From assembly GCA_013152275.1 (NCBI GenBank), contig JAADGS010000063.1, positions 22,403 to 86,402 on the forward strand: a DNA stretch of 64,000 nt, given 5' to 3'. The DNA comes from Actinomycetota bacterium. Lineage in GTDB: Bacteria > Actinomycetota > Acidimicrobiia > Spongiisociales > UBA4744. The position numbers were made by a program, and so were the translations under genes. The notes below the pieces were generated by a model that worked only from the letters and a program-made list of their open reading frames with translations, had not been told where the DNA came from and made no database searches. Positions 58,630-64,000 of this stretch are shown one piece after another; position 1 is the first letter of the stretch, and each line of letters begins with the position of its first letter.

Positions 58630-59337
58630 TCACGATTCTTCATCGCAGTCCAGCGCGGCCGCCACCGCGGCCTGCGCGTGTAATGCCGTCGTATCGAACA
58701 CAGGCACCGGACAGTGCTCTGCGCCGATCAGCATGGCGATCTCGGTACAGCCGAGTATCACACCCTCGGCACCGTCCGAGACGAGTCCATCGACGATCCT
58801 CAAATACTGCGCTCTCGAATCCTCGTTCGTCACGCCGAGACAGAGCTCGTCGAAGATGACGCCGTTGATCAGCGCTCGATCCTCCGGCTTCGGGATGGCG
58901 ACGGCGATTCCGTAGTTGCTCTCGAGCCGGCCTCGGTAGAAATCCTGCTCCATCGTGTACCGGGTACCGAGCAGACCAACCGTTCGGAGTCCGGTCGCGG
59001 CGATCGCCCTGCCCGTCGCGTCGGCGATGTGGAGCAATGGGATGGAGACGGCCCCGGCGATCACAGGGGCAACCTTGTGCATGGTGTTGGTCGCCAGGAT
59101 CAGCATCTCTGCACCCGCCGCTTCGGTTCGACGCGCGGCCTGCGCAAGTGCAGCGCCGGCAGCCTCCCAGTCTCCCCTCTGTTGCATCTGCTCGATCGGC
59201 GCGAAGTCGACGGACACAAGCACGAGGTCCGCGCTATGGAGTCCACCGAGCCTGCGGGCCACGTCCTCGTTGATGAGGCGGTAGTAGTCCTGCGTGGACC
59301 GCCAGCTCATCCCCCCGATGATGCCGATGGTCTTCAT
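58630..59337 (-). CDS. Aspartate/glutamate racemase family protein (Thr83/Cys197 type)
   Basis: 235 residues. The family uses two facing residues to move a proton on Asp or Glu. The second catalytic cysteine is C197 (ILGCTEIAML), but the first position is T83 (LATNTMHKV) where classical Asp racemases have Cys. As I recall, the E. coli L-Asp/Glu-specific racemase has exactly Thr83/Cys197, so this protein may share that specificity. The N-terminal loop GIIGGMSWRSTQDYY is typical. A seven-fold heptamer repeat lies directly upstream. Confidence 0.85.
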   Translation of the reverse strand: MKTIGIIGGMSWRSTQDYYRLINEDVARRLGGLHSADLVLVSVDFAPIEQMQQRGDWEAAGAALAQAARRTEAAGAEMLILATNTMHKVAPVIAGAVSIPLLHIADATGRAIAATGLRTVGLLGTRYTMEQDFYRGRLESNYGIAVAIPKPEDRALINGVIFDELCLGVTNEDSRAQYLRIVDGLVSDGAEGVILGCTEIAMLIGAEHCPVPVFDTTALHAQAAVAAALDCDEES

Positions 59338-59346
59338 ACAACTTCC

Positions 59347-59395
59347 GTCAGTCGTCAGTCGTCAGTCGTCAGTCGTCAGTCGTCAGTCGTCAGTC
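59347..59395. repeat. Heptamer tandem repeat (gtcagtc) x7
   Basis: Seven exact head-to-tail copies of gtcagtc, ending 10 nt upstream of the racemase start codon on the minus strand. Degenerate relatives (gatgactgataactgat) follow near 59449-59471. A similar heptamer covers the moaA start at 33120. Confidence 0.95.
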
Positions 59396-59483
59396 GTAGA
59401 GTGTTCCCAACAAGAAGGCACCGCGTCAATCACCGATGACCGAAAACTGAGAACCGATGACTGATAACTGATCGCTTCTCGCG

Positions 59484-59489
59484 TACGCT
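59484..59489 (+). promoter_or_regulatory. Putative -10 box (tacgct) for leaderless nicotinamidase gene
   Basis: TACGCT ends 6 nt before ATG 59496; no ribosome site. Same arrangement as before the dehalogenase, mobA and hybE-like genes. Confidence 0.45.
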
Positions 59490-59495
59490 ACCTGT

Positions 59496-60086
59496 ATGGA
59501 GGCGACTACGTACGATCCACAGACGGCGCTGATCGTCGTCGACGTGCAGAATGACTTCGCAGACACAAACGGCAGCCTCTCCGTCCGGGACGGAGCGAGC
59601 ATCATCCCTGTGATCAACGCCGAGATCGCCAAGGCACGAGACGCAGGGGCGATCGTCGTCTACACACGGGACTGGCATCCTGCTTCGACACCTCATTTCG
59701 CCAAGGACGGGGGGATCTGGCCCGTTCACTGCGTTGCCGGCACCTGGGGCGCCGAGTTCCATCCCGGCCTCGTCGTGAACGGACCGGAGATTCGCAAGGG
59801 CAGCAACGGTGAGGATGGCTACTCGGGATTCACGATGCGAGACGCGAAAACAGGAACGGAGATTCCGACCGAGCTCGATTCCCTGCTGAGGGACCGGAAT
59901 GTCGGGCGACTGGTCGTCGTTGGTCTCGCAACCGACTACTGCGTCAAGTCCACCGCGCTGGACGGACTGCGACTCGGGTATGACGTGACCGTTCTCCGCG
60001 GGGCGGTCCGAGCGGTGGACCTGCGAGAGGGAGACGGGGAACGGGCGCTCGGAGAAATCGAGGCCGCGGGCGGAACCGTCCGGTGA
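59496..60086 (+). CDS. pncA: Nicotinamidase (isochorismatase family)
   Basis: 196 residues. Converts nicotinamide to nicotinate in NAD salvage. Catalytic Asp is in IVVDVQNDFA (near 16), the metal site in TRDWHPASTPHF (Asp and two His, near 58-68), and the nucleophilic cysteine in GLATDYCVKSTALDG (near 145). A catalytic Lys is expected in EIRKGSNGEDG. The assignment to nicotinamidase rather than another isochorismatase rests on the DWHP and ATDYCVKST motifs. Overlaps the next gene by 4 nt. Confidence 0.9.
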   Translation: MEATTYDPQTALIVVDVQNDFADTNGSLSVRDGASIIPVINAEIAKARDAGAIVVYTRDWHPASTPHFAKDGGIWPVHCVAGTWGAEFHPGLVVNGPEIRKGSNGEDGYSGFTMRDAKTGTEIPTELDSLLRDRNVGRLVVVGLATDYCVKSTALDGLRLGYDVTVLRGAVRAVDLREGDGERALGEIEAAGGTVR

Positions 60087-60946
60087 TCGGCAACTGGATT
60101 CGGAACGTCACCGGGCATACCGTCTGCGGTCTGCGGCTGATGCCCGGCGCCACGTCGTCCTCGGTATATGCCATCACACTCGAAGACGCCGCCCCGGTCG
60201 TCCTTCGCCTGTTCACGAACGAGCGCTGGCTTGCGAGTGAACCGGATCTGGCCACACATGAAGCAGCAGCCCTGACGCAGATGGAGCACATCGACCTCCC
60301 CACACCTCAGGTCATCGCGCTCGATCCGGATGGCTCGCAAACCGACGTCCCTGCCGTGCTGATGACCCTGCTGCCGGGAACCGTCGATCTGCGGCCTCAC
60401 GACCCCGACCTGTGGCTCGCGACTCTCGCCGAGCCGCTGAACGTCCTCCACGCGAGCCCGATACCCACCTTTGCCTGGAAGTATGACCCTTGGATCGAGC
60501 ATGGCCTCCTTCAGCCACCGGAGTGGGTTGGACACCGCGACCTTTGGGAGAGGGCGTTCGACCTCTTTGTCCGAGGCATGCCGGAGACGCGGCCGTGTTT
60601 TCTGCACCGCGACTACCACCCGACCAACGTGCTCTGGACCGGCGGCGCCATCAGCGGGATCGTCGACTGGGTGAACGCGTGCGTCGGGCCTCCCGGTGCG
60701 GACGTCGCCCACTGCCGGCTGAACCTTGCGCTCATGTACGGGTACGAGACTGCAGAGCGATTCCTCGGGCATGTCGACGATGCCTACGATCCGATCTGGG
60801 ACCTGGTCCCGGCCCTCTCGGCACTCGAAGGCTTCAGCCTCTACACACCGTGGGCCGACTTCGGACTGCAGCATCTGTCCGAGGAGCTCGTACGCGAACG
60901 CCTCGAAGACTTCGTCGGCAGATCGCTGGCGGCACTAGGCGCCTGA
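60083..60946 (+). CDS. Aminoglycoside-phosphotransferase-family kinase
   Basis: 287 residues with a GTG start. Small-molecule kinase fold: catalytic loop FLHRDYHPTNVLW (Asp base in HRD, near 174) and metal-binding IVDWVNACVGPPGADVAH (near 194). The N-lobe has the Lys-equivalent region VLRLFTNERW. Despite the family name, many members phosphorylate metabolites such as choline, homoserine or sugars. Co-transcribed with pncA, so a vitamin or nucleoside substrate is possible, but this is a guess. Confidence 0.85.
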   Translation: MIGNWIRNVTGHTVCGLRLMPGATSSSVYAITLEDAAPVVLRLFTNERWLASEPDLATHEAAALTQMEHIDLPTPQVIALDPDGSQTDVPAVLMTLLPGTVDLRPHDPDLWLATLAEPLNVLHASPIPTFAWKYDPWIEHGLLQPPEWVGHRDLWERAFDLFVRGMPETRPCFLHRDYHPTNVLWTGGAISGIVDWVNACVGPPGADVAHCRLNLALMYGYETAERFLGHVDDAYDPIWDLVPALSALEGFSLYTPWADFGLQHLSEELVRERLEDFVGRSLAALGA

Positions 60947-60958
60947 GAGACTCCGGAT

Positions 60959-62200
60959 TCAGGCTCTTGGTACGAGGCGCACCATACGCTCCAACGCCAG
61001 GTAGGCGGCCTCGCCGATACCTCTCTCCTCAGGATCGAGCAGGTTGGCCATCACCTTCAGCACCCACTCCATCAGCGGCTTCGATCGCAGGCCGGTGTGG
61101 GTCAGTGCCCACATGACACGCGGCTTGCCGATCGCCCTGACGAACAGCCTCGCCATCCGATAGTACAGACCATACGTGTCCTGGAGCTCGCATGGGTAGC
61201 GTTGGAGCAGGGAGAGATCGTCGGCAGCCAGTGCTTCGTGAACATGGCGAGCCGCGACACGGCCCGTCTCGTAGGCGTACGCGATTCCTTCACCATTCCA
61301 CGCGTTGATCATTCCCGCCGCGTCGCCTGCCACCAGCCAGTTCGGACCGGCCAGGGGCCCCACCGAGAGCCCCATCGTCAGCTTTCCCCCCATCGGCTTG
61401 GCCAGCGCGCCGTCCTTTGTGAGGTCCCAGTACCGAGGCGCAGCACGTACGTAGGTGTCCAGCATCTTGGACGTGTTGACATGTTTCCAACGGGAGAAAG
61501 TCGACAGCAGGCCGACGCCGACGTTCACCGTCCCGTCACCGAGAGGAAACACCCACCCATAGCCGGGCATCTGCGCACCCGTCTCGTCTCGGATATCGAG
61601 CTGGCTCTCCATGAACCCGTCATCGGAACGGGGACTCGGGTAATAGCCTCGAAGAGCCATCCCCATCGGGTAATCCCTGCGACGCGACGTACCCAGCGTC
61701 CTCCCGAAGCGAGAGAGCGACCCGTCTGCGACCACGATGGCTCTCGGGTGGAGCACCTCCACACCCGAGGCCGAGAGAACGGAGACGCCGCCAACTCGCC
61801 CTCGATCGAAGATCGGGGTCGCTTCACGACCTTCGAGGACGGTGGCGCCCTGTTCCCTCACGAGTTCGGCGACTTGCGCATCGAGGTGGAGCCGACGAAT
61901 CACCCCACCCCATTTGGGAAAGATCGGATGGTCCGGCCACTCCATTTCGAGCCTTAGATCATTGCCCGCGTACGACCGCAGCCCTGACACTCGGTGGAAC
62001 TGGGGAACGGAGAAATCGAAGCCCATCTCTTGGAGTTGGAAGACCGATCGTGGTGTGAGGCCGTCCCCACACGTCTTCTCCCTCGGGTATGTCTTCTTCT
62101 CGAGGAGCGTCACCGACCTGCCGGCTCGGGCCAGCCAGTAGGCGGCTGCAGAACCTGCAGGTCCTCCGCCCACGACGACGACATCGGGTTGCTGCGTCAT
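60959..62200 (-). CDS. Geranylgeranyl reductase family FAD protein (MenJ-like)
   Basis: 413 residues from ATG 62200. An FAD-binding GxGxxG comes first (VVVGGGPAGSAAAYWLARAG, 8-27), then EKKTYPREKTCGDGLTPR, the signature of this family, and a second FAD motif GDAAGMINAWNGEGIAYA. Members saturate prenyl chains of lipids or quinones. In actinobacteria MenJ saturates one isoprene unit of menaquinone, which would fit a window full of quinone enzymes; archaeal-type lipid or chlorophyll roles are unlikely here. Convergent with the kinase gene, 12 bp apart. Confidence 0.85.
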   Translation of the reverse strand: MTQQPDVVVVGGGPAGSAAAYWLARAGRSVTLLEKKTYPREKTCGDGLTPRSVFQLQEMGFDFSVPQFHRVSGLRSYAGNDLRLEMEWPDHPIFPKWGGVIRRLHLDAQVAELVREQGATVLEGREATPIFDRGRVGGVSVLSASGVEVLHPRAIVVADGSLSRFGRTLGTSRRRDYPMGMALRGYYPSPRSDDGFMESQLDIRDETGAQMPGYGWVFPLGDGTVNVGVGLLSTFSRWKHVNTSKMLDTYVRAAPRYWDLTKDGALAKPMGGKLTMGLSVGPLAGPNWLVAGDAAGMINAWNGEGIAYAYETGRVAARHVHEALAADDLSLLQRYPCELQDTYGLYYRMARLFVRAIGKPRVMWALTHTGLRSKPLMEWVLKVMANLLDPEERGIGEAAYLALERMVRLVPRA

Positions 62201-62237
62201 ACGGGCGATCAGCCTACCGGGCCTGAGCGCACAGCAG

Positions 62238-62645
62238 TCAGGGAACGATCGGGAGACCCGCCTGTGCCCAGGCCACGATCCCCCCACCAATGTCCTCCAC
62301 ACGGGTAAAGCCGAGTTCACGCATGATCTTCAACGTCTTGCCGCTCCTGCTCCCGGTGCGGCAGTAGATGAGGTAGCGGTCGTTCTTGTCCAGCTGGGAG
62401 AGCTTGTCGCGAAAGTCCGTTGCGTAGAAGTCGATGTTCTCGGCACCTGCGAGCTTTCCAGCCCCATATTCCTCCGGCGTCCGAACGTCGAGCAGAACGA
62501 AACCGGCATCGCCGAGATCGGCCTGAATCTCCTTGTACGCCTCTGCGGGCGTGATCGTCCTGATTTCCTGGGTGACAGTCGCCGTACCGCCACATGCGCC
62601 GGCCAAGACGCCCAAGACGACCATCATGATGAGTAGCTTGCGCAT
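62238..62645 (-). CDS. Rhodanese-like lipoprotein
   Basis: 135 residues from ATG 62645 (ribosome site ttggagga). The lipobox LAGAC at about 16-20 anchors it outside the membrane. A single rhodanese domain has the catalytic loop YCRTGSRSGKTL, with the persulfide-forming cysteine near 101. It transfers sulfane sulfur, for example from polysulfide or thiosulfate. A CsoR/CstR-like operator lies in its promoter, which fits sulfur or copper control. Confidence 0.9.
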   Translation of the reverse strand: MRKLLIMMVVLGVLAGACGGTATVTQEIRTITPAEAYKEIQADLGDAGFVLLDVRTPEEYGAGKLAGAENIDFYATDFRDKLSQLDKNDRYLIYCRTGSRSGKTLKIMRELGFTRVEDIGGGIVAWAQAGLPIVP

Positions 62646-62665
62646 GGTGTCCTCCAAAAGCGAGA

Positions 62666-62684
62666 ATGATACCCTCCGGGGGTA
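62666..62684 (-). promoter_or_regulatory. CsoR/CstR-like operator and -10 box of the rhodanese gene
   Basis: The inverted repeat taccc-tccgg-gggta (62670-62684) resembles the ATACCC...GGGTAT operators of the CsoR/CstR family. On the minus strand it is followed directly by a -10-like tatcat (62671-62666), 20 nt before the rhodanese start. CstR-type proteins sense persulfides and control rhodanese genes, so position and target agree. No csoR/cstR gene is in the window. Confidence 0.6.
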
Positions 62685-62769
62685 ATAACACGATCTCAAC
62701 GAGACCCTGCTGCTTCACCGACACCAGCCGACGCGGTCCATCGATTTCGACCGATCGCCACGCGCGAAT

Positions 62770-63411
62770 ATGGTTGACTTGGTGTCGAACCTTCCACAGC
62801 CAACCATCCATCGCCTTCCCCGCTACCTGTTCTGGCTCGAACAGTTGCGGGCGAAGATGGAGACCGTCTCATCCTCGGAGCTGGCGCGATTGGCCGACGA
62901 GACTGCGGCCACCGTCAGACGGGACCTCTCCCACCTTGGCTCTCATGGTGTACGAGGTGTTGGGTACGACATCGATCGACTCACTGCCGAGATTCGTAAC
63001 CAGCTCGGCCTCTCACGGACCTGGAATGTCGTGATCATCGGCGCAGGGCACCTCGGGACGGCGCTCGCGCACTACGAAGGGTTTGAAGGGGAAGGGCTCC
63101 GGGTGATCGGAATCTACGACTCGGCGCCGGCCAAGATCGGTACCCGTGTCGAAACGCTGACCGTCAAACATCCCAGTCGGATGGCAGAAGATCTCGCCGG
63201 ATCCTCCAGGGCTTTTGGCATCATCACCGTTCCACCGGATGCAGCACAGGACGCCGCCGATCTCCTGGTGGATGCCGGAGTCACCGGGATCCTCTCGTTT
63301 GCACCGGCACTGCTGACGATCCCCCGTCATGTATTCGTGCGGCATGTGGACCTCGCCACAGAACTCCACATGCTCGGTTACTACGCTGCCGTGCGTCAAC
63401 GTTCCGCGTGA
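62770..63411 (+). CDS. rex: Rex, NADH/NAD+-sensing transcriptional repressor
   Basis: 213 residues. The N-terminal winged helix includes SSSELARLADETAATVRRDL (recognition helix about 45-55) and GVRGVGYD. The Rossmann domain starts with NVVIIGAGHLGTALA (near 86-100), and the C-terminal swapped helix ends it. Rex leaves DNA when NADH is high and usually represses respiratory genes. In this window the nuo, nar and cytochrome operons are natural targets, though I found no clear Rex box. It is divergent to the rhodanese gene. Confidence 0.93.
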   Translation: MVDLVSNLPQPTIHRLPRYLFWLEQLRAKMETVSSSELARLADETAATVRRDLSHLGSHGVRGVGYDIDRLTAEIRNQLGLSRTWNVVIIGAGHLGTALAHYEGFEGEGLRVIGIYDSAPAKIGTRVETLTVKHPSRMAEDLAGSSRAFGIITVPPDAAQDAADLLVDAGVTGILSFAPALLTIPRHVFVRHVDLATELHMLGYYAAVRQRSA

Positions 63412-63416
63412 GCCGA

Positions 63417-63515
63417 TCAGCGCTTCGAACGCTCACTCACGATCGCCAATACCCCCGTCAGGGCCAGCCCTGCCACGATGAGCAGGGAGATCGCGAGAAT
63501 GTCACATCCGCTCAT
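63417..63515 (-). CDS. 32-residue single-helix membrane peptide
   Basis: A short gene with ATG 63513-63515 overlapping the stop of the upstream cytochrome b-like gene (TGATG). The peptide starts MSGCDILAISLLIVAGLALT, forms one membrane helix of about 20 residues, and ends in a basic tail (SERSKR). Coupling to a subunit-IV-like gene suggests a small accessory subunit, as b6f complexes have (PetG, PetL, PetN). That role is inferred from size, hydrophobicity and position; no sequence match is claimed. Confidence 0.6.
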   Translation of the reverse strand: MSGCDILAISLLIVAGLALTGVLAIVSERSKR

Positions 63516-64000
63516 CAGCCGGCAATCCACGGATAACCGAATCCGGACGTTCTCGCGATGAACCCGAGAATCGTCAAGACGACCAACGCGAGTACAAAGA
63601 TGCCGAACACCAAGAGCCCGACCCTGCGGTCCTCCTGGTTCGTCGTGCGATCGATGAACGGAATGGCCAACAACCCGACGAGGATGAGCATCGGGACGTA
63701 GAAGCCCGCCACCTGTGGGTGCAGCCACGCCAGCAGCTGCTGGATCCACAACAGGTACCACGGCACCTTGGACGGGTCGACCACACCGCTCGCAGGTTCG
63801 AACAGAGGCGCGGGCGCGGCAAGAGCCAGCAACACGAGAAACGCCGCCAGGACACCCGCTGCAAAGAGCTCGATCTTGAACAGAGCCGGCCAGGGGTCGA
63901 CGTGGTCTGACTGGATGTCCTCGGCTGCAACAGGTGCGGCGGGAACCGCTTCCGACACCGGAGCAGACACCTCCGCAGCCGCAGGAGCCACAGCCTCAGG
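63515..64000 (-). CDS. Second cytochrome b subunit-IV-like protein (5' end outside window)
   Basis: The frame is open to the window edge; a GTG at 63991 could be internal. A soluble Ala/Pro/Val-rich N-terminal region is followed by three helices. DPSKVPWYLLWIQQLLAWLHP is the quinol-site segment, parallel to PEKAPWYFAALQELL in the protein at 26225-26746. So a second split cytochrome b complex probably begins just beyond the window. The two homologues differ strongly outside this motif. Confidence 0.82.
   Translation of the reverse strand, partial: PEAVAPAAAEVSAPVSEAVPAAPVAAEDIQSDHVDPWPALFKIELFAAGVLAAFLVLLALAAPAPLFEPASGVVDPSKVPWYLLWIQQLLAWLHPQVAGFYVPMLILVGLLAIPFIDRTTNQEDRRVGLLVFGIFVLALVVLTILGFIARTSGFGYPWIAG

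Overview
This 64 kb window is high-GC (roughly 60-65 %), gene-dense bacterial chromosome. Operons are tightly packed, with many 4-nt start/stop overlaps, frequent GTG and some TTG starts, and several genes that look leaderless (a TAnnnT box 5-8 nt before the start codon). A complete Nuo complex with Rex, a b6f-type split cytochrome b, a NarGHJI nitrate reductase and a MenJ/geranylgeranyl-reductase-like enzyme fit a menaquinone-using actinobacterium (Acidimicrobiia-like is my best guess, by inference only). I saw no rRNA, intact tRNA, CRISPR array, transposase or phage gene.

Layout. 1-3.5 kb: end of a membrane protein, a haloalkane dehalogenase and hypF. 3.9-13.7 kb: a galactoside-use island. 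Alpha-galactosidase and a sugar ABC importer (no ATPase) run leftward; GH42 beta-galactosidase, a DeoR regulator, galT and galK run rightward. 13.9-21.3 kb: a group 1 [NiFe] uptake hydrogenase with a divergent HybE-like chaperone, small and large subunits, cytochrome b, maturation protease, hypA, hypC, hypD and hypE; hypB is absent. 21.4-24.3 kb: a phosphodiesterase, a methyltransferase and an FTR1 iron permease with a palindrome in its promoter. 24.4-31.4 kb: a respiratory module reading leftward (small membrane protein, FAD/iron-sulfur oxidoreductase, cytochrome b6-like, subunit IV-like, Rieske, diheme and monoheme cytochromes c) and a divergent tetraheme lipoprotein. Two of these cytochrome genes carry recent internal or tandem duplications, one with a frameshift. 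31.4-33.1 kb: mobA and moaA (molybdenum cofactor). 33.3-42.4 kb: narK, an Rrf2 regulator, a cytochrome c, narG, narH, narJ and narI. 42.5-43.8 kb: a bactofilin-like membrane protein. 43.9-58.5 kb: a complete 14-gene nuo operon with a good predicted promoter. 58.6-64 kb: racemase, nicotinamidase, aminoglycoside-phosphotransferase-like kinase, geranylgeranyl-reductase-family enzyme, rhodanese lipoprotein under a CsoR/CstR-like operator, rex, a 32-residue membrane peptide, and the start of a second cytochrome b subunit-IV-like gene cut by the window edge.

How it works together. The window is an electron-transport neighbourhood. NADH (Nuo) and H2 (hydrogenase) feed quinone; a b6f-like complex with many c-type hemes and a nitrate reductase take electrons out; MobA and MoaA supply the cofactor for NarG; Rex and an Fe-S Rrf2 protein are likely redox/NO/O2 sensors. 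The most unusual elements are the FAD/Fe-S protein built into the bc-complex operon, a two-helix membrane module that is both free-standing in that operon and fused to NarI, and the Cys-to-Asp change at the hydrogenase proximal cluster.
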